A model generated the notes under the pieces. The model was not told the DNA's origin, ran no database searches, and saw only the letters and a program-made list of their open reading frames with translations. From Trileptium ribeirensis (Eukaryota; Nematoda; Enoplea; Enoplida; Thoracostomopsidae): DNA of 64,000 nucleotides. The translations under genes and the position numbers were made by a program. This document shows positions 1 through 11,700 of this stretch, one piece after another. Each line of letters opens with the position of its first letter. Within the stretch, counting starts at the first letter, position 1. The stretch spans positions 1 through 64,000 of the forward strand of contig JASANE010018345.1 of the NCBI GenBank assembly GCA_030248225.1. The letters run 5' to 3'.

Positions 1-990
1 TTCACGCCCTGGCGGGTCGCCTACTGATGAGAATATTAAATTTAATCTATCTCCCGTAGGTAGCCTGTTAGAGGCTGTTTTGTGCGGCGAAAGCAGAAAA
101 TTTTAGTGTCCCGATGGGGTTATCCGGATCCTGCGCGGACCGGTTAAGTTAGGAGGCCCCGGTTTTCGATGAAACTGTTAGGGTAAGACCCTGTGGAGGT
201 ATTGAGCTTGAAAAATCGGGGAGTTTTGGTTATTTCTGTTAAGATTTAAACCGTTGAAAATTTAGCGTTTAAACGCCTATTCAGGGGTCCCTAAGTATTC
301 AGGGGTACGGGGCGGGCGGACCCGAATGCGAGATTTTGAAGCCCCTGGGGGCCCTAAAGATACTGAGATAATCCTATTTCGCGCGGAGTACCGAAAAACT
401 ATAAAATTTTGCCTTTAAGAGACTCATATAAATTTGGGGTGTAGTTGAACTCGGAAGGTTTAAATTTGCCTCCGCGCTTGATTTTTTGCTTCATTCACTG
501 AGTCGTTAACATACAGATGCGTGCCAGGATGGGTCCTCGCGGTTCGAAGGTCAATAAAATTTTCCGTTTGTGTTTTGATAAAGGTTCTGCACAGTACCCC
601 GACCCATCCTGACACACGGTATCACCTATAAGCTAAAATAACATAACATTCATATAAGGCACACAATAAACGCACAGGTTATCATTGATTTCACTTGGGT
701 CGACCGGATACCCTACTTAGGGTCACAAATATTCCGTCTTGGTGCCAAAATCACCCCGTGCACCTCGGGCGGGTGGAGCGTGACTACACAACATTTTATA
801 TCCATGACATATTATGACATATTTTATTTTTATAACAACAATTAATGGTATACGGCATAATACTCCGGTCACGCTCCACCGGTATCCGATCGCCCGTCCC
901 ATGACATTTTCCCGTATTTTGACCTAAATTTAGATATTTTCTCCTTCTTATATATCCTGTTAAAATCCCTAAAATTTCGGGCTGTTACAT
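1..990. other. GC-richer structured non-coding region, possible retroelement end
   Basis: No ORF is credible. Two long-range inverted repeats are present: CAGGATGGGTC (525-535) with GACCCATCCTG (601-611), and GGTGGAGCGTGA (772-783) with TCACGCTCCACC (869-880). The region ends CGGGCTGTTACA (978-989), which on the minus strand reads TGTAACAGCCCG, a start reminiscent of some LTRs. An LTR is only a guess because the partner lies outside the window. Confidence 0.4.
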
Positions 991-3365
991 ATTACTGTAT
1001 ATGTAAACATCTGTAAGTATATTGCATATTTTATGAATAGCATGATGATTATATATATGTGTGTAAAACCGTTGAAAATATTACATGAATAAGTAAGAAC
1101 ATATTGTTTTAGCATCGATACTGCCGAGTGGAGTCTATTTTCAAAACCGGGAAGAAACGAATCGAACTGGTCAATAATTATTAAGACAATACAATAACTA
1201 ATTTAAATAATTGCAAAGAAATTGTAAATATTTGTATAGTAACATCTATATCATTGTATAATATTTGTATATCAGTGTGTGTGAAGTTTATGCTTCGAAA
1301 GTGTGCTAATCTGATGAGCTGCATGTAAGTATAAATGTATCAAACACGTCTCGTGCAGTGTTGTAATATTGTAACTGAAAAGATATATATATATGTGTGT
1401 GTTTTGTGCTGTGCACGATGAACGGCTGTGAACGAACGACCGGTAAATGTAAACATTAATACGTATATGCCAATACATGAAAATTCGAAATAACAAAATG
1501 TAAGTATATGTATGGTGCAGTGTGTGTTACATATATTCCTAAAAATAGCTATCGTGTTGTGTTATAACAAATCTTTTGAAACAGCTTACAACACCTTTAT
1601 ATAAGCATACATGTTTTGTTTATGATGTGACTCTGTCAGAACCAGTACACAACGGTGAATTTCAGCCACACGTCATATGTTTAGTTTTAGCTTTTGATTC
1701 ATGCGCACATCACACTTATTAGTTGACGGATTGGTATATAGTTCAACAAAACTCTGATTTCCTAGTTATATAGATTCTAAGTATTTTACCTCTATAAATA
1801 TTACTCTTAAAAACAGTCATTAAATGACGTGAGCCAGAACCAGAACGCATAATATTAACTCCTTCGTTGCAATTAATTTGGTAACGTTGCTTGGCTGGGT
1901 GGATTATGCTACTAATCAGTATATATACACATATATTTATAAATTATAGCTTTTGGTGGTGAACAACTAATAGTTTAAGATAAAAGGATACCGACACATG
2001 TGACTTTATATATCAGCTTGAAACAAACTAGCTAAGCCATGAGTGACTCATTCAGATAGAAAAGAGCGAAGGGAAAGCTTTGCAAATATATATAGAATTA
2101 TATCCAAATAATTGTTAGTAGCAATTAAAACATATATATGCCACCTGTCACCCCACTTCCGCCACCACTGTGTGGGGGGGGGTAAAACAGCCATTTCATA
2201 TCTACTGGAATAGACCGTTTCGAAAATAATTTTACGTGTATTGCGCCTGTTGGTGTTTAATGTATTAAATTTGTAGGGCTAATGGTGTGTGTATTACGGC
2301 ACCGTCGCTTCCCGCGGTTTCTTTTCTGTGAAGTTTGTAGAGATTGTAGTTATTGTCTACAGTAAGAAATGTTGCGCGTGCGATATATAGACCTTAATAT
2401 CCTTGAAAAAAGTATATATAGTGCGGATTAAGCTGGGGCGGCAGACTATTCGCTCGTATACATACCATAATGTGAATAATTTATTCAAACTAAAACATAA
2501 CAAATGAGATATCGGTAGATAGTGACGCTGTATGGACGAAGCAATCGTAATTACATTGACCTGCAATGCTTTGCTAGCATACGGGCGCTCAACCTATGTA
2601 TAAAATTATCAAACTCCATATCACCGATTTAAACATTTTTGAGCATGTTGACCCAGCACAATTCAGAATTACTTTTATAATACACAAAATCCATTATAGA
2701 ATTACAATGCCAACCAGTTTCCACACGCAACGAAGCTAAGATTATTGTGCACAACAAAAATGCGGCAATACAAATTCCCAATATAATGGCATAATGAAAA
2801 GTCTATAAATTAGTTCGAGGTTCAGTTGAACAGAACGCAAAACCGAGATCACATTGAGTCCAATTCGTTCCGGTATTCTTATATGTGAAATACCGGCACT
2901 AGCAACCAATATAAGCAATTTTGTGCAGACACGTATAACTTTGAACAGTATTACGTCTAAAACAAGTGTCAAACATTACAAACTGTCGTGATTGGGTTGT
3001 CAACATATTCGGATTATTACAATGTTATTACGCGGACACACCCCTACCATGCCCCCATTGACCGCTTACCATACTATTTAGTTCTTTGGCTATTTCAAGG
3101 CAGCACATCCAACATAATCACAACGGCCATAAATAATAGGACGAGAAATGGCTTTCGCCTTTCAAGCGAACAGGCAATAGAACGAGCATAATGTTTCAAG
3201 CGAACGGTCATTTTTGGAGGAAACATTACACAACATCCAGTGTCGTATACAATAACTAGATAAATATCAAGTTATGAAATATTTTGTATTAGCAAAAATT
3301 ATTACTTTTATTTTTAATGGTAAAAATACGCTCAAGATTTATATGAAATGATACTGGAACGAAAC
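990..3365. other. AT-rich intergenic DNA, nothing recognised
   Basis: TA/TG microsatellite-like stretches (for example 1030-1070, 1385-1402 and 1918-1945) and an eight-G run at 2173-2180 are the only notable features. Short ORFs show no family similarity. Confidence 0.6.
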
Positions 3366-3373
3366 GCACGAAT

Positions 3374-4173
3374 CAGCGTTGGAACCGGGTCACCGGGTCA
3401 CACCCTTGCCCGGATGACCCGGTTATCTTTTACATTAGAGGCACCTTCTGCAATTACAAACACAAACACATGGTTTCGCCTGAAAAGAAAATTTACAAAC
3501 AATGCAAAAAAATTTATTCACTTTTGTAAACCACACGAGCACGTGACACTATTTAAGGAACATAGTCACTGGAACATGACTTGTATACAAGTGCATATAT
3601 TTTACCAAGGCCGGCCAGTGCAAGAGGTAACTGTGTAGCTGGAGTTATCCTACTTATCTTATGCTCAACCATTGTGTGTACGATAATTCCAATGGTAAAA
3701 CCGAATCTGTTGTGTCACGAACGAAATTCATAGCATATAAATGCCGACAGCGCTCTTAACACATGGAAAATACCAGAAATTTCAAAATTGGACTTTTAAA
3801 TTTTATTTTCATTACGCGGAATAGCGCAGGAAAATAAAATGCAATTCAACATTGTCAGTAAAATTTGATGGGCACAGATCTGTTCAGGTATGCAAATAAA
3901 CAAACAAACCACACATCAGTTATTAAATTTGCCAACACAAGCGGCTCAGGATACAGAAGAATTGTCCAGTAGAAGCACCTTTCGGGTTTTGATTTATGTT
4001 TCAACATATGTACAAGCTTACTTGCTTTTGTCATTTGTCGTATTACCCTTGCATGTATTTTTAACAGTAAATTTAGTGGTTAACACAGTGTTTTCGTGTC
4101 GTATTCAATACTGACTTCGTGAGCAGATCTGAAAAAAATCCGGGTCAAGGGTTGTGACCCGGTTCCAACGCTG
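3374..4173. mobile_element. Non-autonomous hAT-type transposon, family B, complete
   Basis: This 800-bp element starts CAGCGTTGGAACCGGGTCAC and has the matching inverted end GTGACCCGGTTCCAACGCTG. The terminal repeats extend for about 35 bp with an extra CCGGGTCA inserted in the left one. The 8-bp target duplication GCACGAAT is perfect (3366-3373 and 4174-4181). Small ORFs inside (3348-3638, 3890-4114) show no family similarity, so it has no transposase. It lies downstream of the GalNAc-transferase gene. Confidence 0.92.
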
Positions 4174-4282
4174 GCACGAATGCAACGCAAGAACATCGGA
4201 AAATACCACACCCATGACTTTGCTCACTCACACACTAATATATTTATAGCATTATTAAGTCATAAGCATTAATATAAAAAAA

Positions 4283-5130
4283 CAATGACCATCGCAAACA
4301 TCAAACATCACAAGAGTGATTTTGATAAACCTTTAGAATATTTTTGGGCTTACATAAAAATTTGACGAACGAATATCATTGCAGCTTTGTTCCCCCCAAT
4401 AAATGGCCAAGTAACATTATCTATACTATCGTTATAGCGTCCGCAAACATTGAACAATACAAGTATGACTTTGCAATACCGTTTATCATCACAATTCTTG
4501 TACCAGACAATAAACAGATGAAGTATCGTTACCCATAAAAGCGCAATGACCATCGCAAACATTACAAGAAAGATTTTGTCATGCCGTTAGAATATTTTTT
4601 CGCTTACAAATTTGGCGAACGAATATAATCACAACCTAGTACCTGACAATAACTGGCCTGTACGCAGTGGGGAGGAGCTGGGACCCCCCCTTGACAAATC
4701 CCACATGTTCGTTCTCCCACCGCTCGGCCGAAACCATCGTGTTCAAGTAAATCCAAAATTTTTTAATGTCCCTAAATTTATGTTTTCTGTATGCAAATTG
4801 TCTTTTCAACACTAATTATCACTATACTTCCTAATACTAAAACGTCGTGTTATAGCTTGAAGATACTTGCAGGACATTAAAAGTACACTAAAATATGGAA
4901 TTACTTAGTATTTTTAAGCAAACCTGATCCACCCCACTTTTCGAAAGCTAAGGACAGGCCAGATAAATGGGCGAATTGTCATTATTCATAATATCACAGT
5001 GACCATCAGAAACATCAAACATTACAAGAATGATTTTACTATGCGGTTGGAATTTTTTAATTTACAATCTGAAGGAACGAATATCACAGTTTTGTACCTT
5101 ACAAAAATGGGCAAAATAATGTTATCCGTA
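4283..5130. repeat. Three diverged copies of a local repeat
   Basis: Similar blocks begin near 4283, 4543 and 4998. Each has (A/G)TGACCATC..AAACAT, ACAAGA, a TAGAATATTTTT-like stretch and GAACGAATAT. Spacing is irregular and divergence substantial. An unrelated dispersed repeat (4690-4900) lies between the second and third copies. No coding potential was recognised. Confidence 0.7.
4690..4900. repeat. Dispersed repeat, copy also at 14160-14380
   Basis: It shares with 14160-14380 the order TTCGT.TC.CC, CATGTTCA(A)GTAAA, a TTTATTAAAGTCCC-like block, AATT.ATGTTTT, CTAATTA, AATACTAAAACG and GTTATA..CTGA. Both copies are diverged. Class unknown. Confidence 0.65.
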
Positions 5131-5563
5131 ACAGTAACACAAAAAAGGCACATAACTTTTTGAAACACACAAATCTAACTTAAAAACATTACGTATTTGT
5201 TAGGCTATAATTAGTGTAGTGTAAGATGTTAGTTAACGATTCTGCCTCTCAGACATAATTAACTCAACAAAACTGCATGCGCACACACGCGAACGTGTTT
5301 AAACGCATTTGCGCAAGCATGCGTTTTGGCGCATTTTCGCAAATGTGTTTTGCGCGCCTGCACACTTTGCGTTTATGTGCATATATCATTCAACGCATTC
5401 CAAACATGGTTCGCAATCGCTCCATCTTCGCTATAGGTTTGAGCATTGTACATCAACAGATGTGGCACAGGGTCATGTGTATCAGTAACTAAGCATTGCC
5501 ACAGCAACACAGAACAGCCGCAATCTTAATAACACTAGCAACCAGTACAGTGACCGCAGCTTT

Positions 5564-5701
5564 TCATATCCTTAGTATTTTGTTATCAAAAGCCCATTTT
5601 TGGTTTTCGGCACCCGGATCGCATTTTTGCAGCGATATCATGCTATGTGATACTGCAGTTAGGCACTTTTTGGTTCTTCGGTCAAAGAATGTACGATCAT
5701 T
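5564..5701 (-). CDS. GalNAc-transferase exon 14: last ricin-lectin repeat and stop
   Basis: After a TTTTCAG acceptor it encodes 45 residues and [23 protein letters not shown], then [15 protein letters not shown], is the third (gamma) repeat with the QxW motif as QKW. The CLD seen in the first repeat is CLT here. No AATAAA is evident close downstream; an ATTAAA lies about 525 bases past the stop. Confidence 0.94.
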   Translation of the reverse strand, partial: NDRTFFDRRTKKCLTAVSHSMISLQKCDPGAENQKWAFDNKILRI

Positions 5702-8700
5702 CTGAAAACAAATAATAATGATTGTTGGGAAACATATCAAAATATTTGAACGGGCTGAGCTGTATCGCAAAACCATGTAACCCAAAATTATTAGGAAGTA
5801 TACTTTAAAAAAACTGAGCGAATTAAAGCATTACATCGATATTTTGAAACAAAGACCGATCATAGCATCGTTTTGGATTTAAGTGTTACTGGCAAATAAC
5901 GGTCATACAGTACCCGCCAGAAATGAGTGCTGTTTGTTCGATAAATTCAAAATTTTGTTTGAAATGTGTTCGATTTCGCTCCAGATGTCTCGACATATTG
6001 GAGCGTTTTACATGTATTCGAGAGCTGTTCGAGAATAAATTTTGTTCGGTTTCTGTTCGATAATCGTTCGGAGGAACGGTGACACTCATTTCTGACAAGT
6101 ACTGCATATAAACAACTATTTTTTTTATTACAATCCAATAAAAATAACTTCATAAAAGATCTATTACTTTTGCTGTATTATTTGAGCGAAGGGTTTGTGA
6201 ACATGCTAATGACCAGGCAGAATAACATTGGAGGAATTTCATTTATTGGAGGAATTTCATTTATTGCAGTCATTATCGCTATTTTATTTATCAATGTCAA
6301 TTTGGCAACGTCTACTAATCAACACTCAAATTTTAGAAATTAAATTTGCAATACAGTGAAACGAGTGGTTTCGCGGTTATCGGTATGACACATATTATAG
6401 ATGGAACTTAATAAGATTATATGCTGCAGCCGTGTAGTATACCACACTAATCTGTCCTCTTGAAACCAGCTTTTTGAATGTGTCGGCTTTGACCGTGAGA
6501 CGTATTGTGATCTCACAATGTCGTATTAAGGTATTAGTAACTTGGGTAGGAAGTTAAATAGATTGAGAGTAGCTAGTAAAACTTAGTGAAGTAAAGCTAC
6601 ATTTATTATGGCTGTTTACAGAGATATGCACATTCGATGTTTTCACCGCACTCACAGAGTAAGAAAACTAACAGACCTGCCTTGAGACAAAGAAATCTAG
6701 CAAATCGTCGAATTTAACATTCACGGGACAAACAACACTTTCAGAAAGTAATTAATATACAAGTACTGCACTAAGGGCAGCGTAGCGTTAATTTTAAAAC
6801 CATAATACCTTATTTATTTAATGAAAGACCAACAATAATGAAAACATTCAAAATTTAGCAGTTACTATTTTTAAGAAAATAAACTTTTGTGGAACAATTC
6901 TAACGTTGGAAGGTCCTAGCATACGGCAGAATACAGAAACTGCGACACAACTTTCATTGATTTCACCCTCTCTACTGTTCTATCATTCTGCATTCATTTG
7001 AGAAATGTCAAATTTTGTTCGAGATCTACTATAATAACTAATACAGTTTTAAATTATTCAGGAGCTGTGAGAAGTTCTCTCGCGGATAGGTAAATTTCGT
7101 TCGGTGTTCGTTCCCTGAAATGCGGTATTAATTGCTGAACAGTACCCTAGATTTCTAGCTATAACTAAATGAAAAAATTTTATTTGTCAAAGTTGAGCAT
7201 TTTAGTAACTTACAACGCTGATACTGAAAAAGAAAAGCAACCTGCGTTACTTTCCGTGCATGGACTCGATGACTCTTAAGAGCCATAGCCCAATATGACC
7301 AGAATAACAATGTTAAACAGCGGTCAAAGTTGCAAATTCTTCATAAAAACAGAAAAAATAAAAACGTAGAGATTAACGTTACACAAAATCAAAAGCTAGA
7401 TACAACTACGGATCCAATAATTTTTGCAATCATAATGTAAAAGTTTATGAATTATGGTTCTGACAGAGACACAACTGGTATCTCGCAAGTAAGAGTGAAA
7501 GATAGTGAGCTTGGTTTTATCTATAGGCAGTGATTATGTGTAATCACTTGTAACAGGTTTCTGTTTATGTATACTCCTAAAACCCCTGGAACTCCCGATG
7601 CCGTATAACGTTGGTTTAACAGGACTTAACGAATTATACCATTTAATATGCATGTGGCATATCCTACAATCACGAACAAAAGTAAGTGCGGACGCGAACG
7701 GACGCAATTTTGTGCGTCCGTTTTTAACGCAAGTGCTTTTGTCCGTGACTGTGGAATCTGCGACATCAATATCCTATCTGGAGTCCCAGAAAACGCATAA
7801 CTTTCAAGTGACAACAGTCGAAATTCATTCGGTAAATCAAGTTATCCGACAGACTCTTTGAAATCCTCTGAAAATCATGACACAGAATTATTCGGTTCGA
7901 TTGCCACACCACCGTCTTCAACGCACAGTTTAATTCTTTAGAGATCGTTATAAATGCAGAGAATGCAATACATATATCCAAACAACTGAAGAAAGACTAC
8001 AAATATTCTGAAAATTAGGTTCGTCTATGATATAACCCGTGGAACCTCTGAGAAGGAATGTCATGATCAAGTTGCACTTTATATTATAAAACCACCGTAA
8101 TCAGCATAATTTATAATCTCAAACAAAACCGTTTGAAATTACAATAACGTAACACAGCGAAAATAGAAAAATCGATATTTCTGACAAAAGGTCAACGGCC
8201 CATATTCAGGTTCAAAGCGGCATAGGGAGTGGTGCTATTCAGCAAAGTTGTAGTTCTCGTTAAGGTCACTTCGGGTAGCTAATGCGAAACCTATACAGCG
8301 AGATATGTGCTGCGAAACACCGGAACCCACATGGCCGGATTTGTCAAAGAATCCTTAAAAATAAGCTACTGGCCATTTCGACACGTAAGGTAGAGCCGGA
8401 GCTCTTACCGTATCACTAGAACGGCCATCCAATCGAACAAAGAAAAGTTTGTGGATATCCATCCATCCGAAAATTAGTTATGAGTTACATCGATAAACAA
8501 AAAAATAAATTTTCATGATCTTCCCCTAGCGCTCTCAATGGAAAACCAGCTTCAAAAATATTCATAAATGATACTAAGAGGAACTATTCTGGCTTTACAA
8601 TAGTTAAAAGCATTGCTACGTTAGCCCATCACATAGAAACTAATATTTCAAGGTACATGTAGTTAATAGATATCTATTCCGTTATATGATTGATGTTATA

Positions 8701-11700
8701 ACCTCATGATATTTCCATGGTCCATTCACGCTACCGTAGCCACAATGGTTACCAATAAGTGATCCCGATGACGTCGGTGTAATACACCACTCTCCCGAAG
8801 CCAATTGGCCTTCTTTATTCAACCGTATTAACTGAAAATAAAAGTTAATGTTTCTTTCTAAGATAAAAACACGAGAAAACTGTATATACACAATCGGAGA
8901 CAAAATCAACCGCTCAACAAAGCGCAGTCACCTCTGAACTGCAACTATATGTTAGCATTACAGATATCACTTGTACCATTATTTTGTTTCATTTTATTGT
9001 AATTTAAGCAGCCAATGACAGCTTCGTACCGATAGATTATAAAGTCTAAACTCGAAAGCTTGTTACTTACATGACTGTAGCGTTGGAACGGTATAGGGGA
9101 GAATGAGTAATGCGGTATTTAAAATTTTAAGAATAAAAATTTCTTTATGCCAAATATACAAAGAGACTTCATGTCAAAAGTAACCAAAGAAAAATCATCA
9201 ATTCGTTGCTTGAAAAATCATCAAAGCTTGCTACTTACATGGCTGTAGCGTTAGAACGGTGTATGGGAGAATGAGTAATGCAGTATTTAAAATTTTAAGA
9301 ATAAAAATTTCTTTATGCGAAATATAAACAGAGTTCATGTCAAAAGTTACCAAAGAAAAAGCATCAATTCGTTGCTTGAAAAATCATCAAAGCTTGCTAC
9401 TTACATGGCTGTAGCGTTAGAACAGTATAGGGGAGAATGAGTAATGCGGTATTTAAAATTTTAAGAATAAAGGTTTCTTTATGCCAATTATAAAAAGAGA
9501 CTTCATGTCAAAAGCTACGAAAGAAAAATCATCAATTCATTAACTTACTAGATGCCAGCAAAAAATATCAGCATGTCGGTCTAGAACGAGAAAATTTAAG
9601 GAAATGCTACGCACCCATTGTAACTTTAGTGTATATATTTAAAATACATGGATTTTAAAGGATTTTAGTTATAAAGTTAGAAAGGATTTCTGGGCTAAAA
9701 AGCAACAGTGTCATGGAAAAGTTGGGAACTATACTTTTACCTGTAACACCTGCACACAAATAGAGATGAGTAATTAAACTATAATATAAAATTGAAAAGT
9801 CAAAATTGTTAGTGACCGTAGAAGTAGACTGCCTTAACAAGAACGATAAGGCAATCGATTATAACGGGTATAATTTCACTAATTGAAACGGAGAGAACGC
9901 ACCGAGCGGAGTTTCCACCAGAAACTTTGCTAGAAGCGAAGATCGTAATAATTTCTCTTTTGTGCACCTGTGGAGATCATAACTCATTACTGGATGGATG
10001 AATCTTCACAAGTTTTTCATTTAATCAAAAATTAAATCTATCTGTGCACTTTGTTAGACGCTAAACCCACCGAAGACGGTTTCCAGGTCAAAATGGACCC
10101 CAAAGCGGTGAAGGATGACATTTTTTTAAAATTTGGCTATCCGGGTATATCTTTCGTGATTTATATCTCGATATAGAGGATTTGCACTGAAGTCAGCATG
10201 CAGAATATTCTCTCTTCGAGACCTACAACTATGCTTTTATGTGTTTCTTGTCATAAATAGCATTTGCGAGCTAAGAGCAGAAGTTTAGAAAATACCCCAA
10301 AAAAGTGAAAATTTAAAAAATTTCACAAGGCAAGTTTTTTTGAATGTTGGTGGTGAACTATGAAATTATAGGGTTATTTAACCCGTTAAACAGCTGGTTT
10401 TATTGTTTTGACACTAAATTGGCTGTGCTATTAATTCTATCTTGTGGGTTCGGAACAAAATCTGGTAAATTTCTGCAGCAATATAGTCAGTTTTAGCTAT
10501 TTTCAATATAGATGTAGTAAGTCAATCGAATATGTCTATGAGGTTTTGCGATTGCCAAATACGATAAAGACAACTGTATTTGCGTAGTATATATATATAT
10601 CAAACAAGCCATTTTTTATAAGCACTATTACGTAAAATCATTCTTTAAACAATAATTTTTCTTAAAATTAGTGACTTGTAATTTTCAAAATTTTTTGTCT
10701 TTTTGGTCATGGAAGAAGAAACGAAGAGTTATATGGTTTTTATTATGAATAAAATGACCGTATCAGTGTCATTGAAGTATTACTGGTGTATAATTGCTAT
10801 CATGAAATTTTGAGCACCATTAGGGACCTGAAATTAGAACAACAAAATGCTCAATAAGGGCAGAATAGAAATACTTGCTCCGTGTCCCATCGCTTTGCGA
10901 GTTACTAGTAGTTTATTAACCAGAGAAGCAAAAACTAGTTTTCATCCCTGTTTTGCTGTGTGCCGATATACAACAAACACAGAATTGTGTTTACAAGATA
11001 CTAAGCCGTGATTTTGATTGTTCTGCGATAAGAATAATACTTCTGTTTTACAAAATACAATGTACTTGATTTCCTCCGCCGTGATGACATAGCGACCCCA
11101 CAACTGCCGCCGGAACCGGCAGTCTAATATCCAGACAAATTGCTTTGTAGTCGTTTCGCATCTGTAAACAAAATACAGTGTTTGCCGAGCCGAATCACAT
11201 TTCATACATGCCATTCAAGCATATTATAGTAAATTGTCTCACACCAAGGTCGTTAATTATGAGGTAGGTAAAAACAAATGCTGAATTACTGTTCAAAATA
11301 TGTCCAATATAACCATATCGTTCTAGAGGTTGCGGAAATATTGCAGTTTTGGAGGATTTTGGGCAGTACGGCCAAATTTAAATCCCATCATGTGCCAACC
11401 ATGCCACATAGGAAACCATCATAGTAATAGACATCACACAGATATAAAATGAACTCTATAAATAACACCTTATATACAGTCACATGATAAATTGGCTGCA
11501 TACGGACAAGCCGGCACACGCAAAAGCGTTTAAACGTTAAACGCTTTTACATGCATCCGTGTTCTTGTGCGCGTGTTTTTTGTGCAGTTAATTCAGCCCG
11601 GGACTATAGCTCGAACGGTTATGGCGATATGACTGCTTCGTGTATTTTAGCCAAATTCAAAAATCTTTGTGGGATATCCCTGCAACGTGAATAATAACAA

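Noticed and set aside
534..545. GGTTCGAAGG as a tRNA or SINE B box
   Set aside because: No matching A box at the right distance and no cloverleaf.
9055..9545. Regular repeats considered as a CRISPR array
   Set aside because: Units are whole ~167-base duplications without variable spacers, and the genome is eukaryotic.
10942..11214. 90-residue minus-strand ORF
   Set aside because: It reads exon 12 in the wrong frame; the correct frame gives the CLD and GGGNQ lectin motifs between good splice sites.
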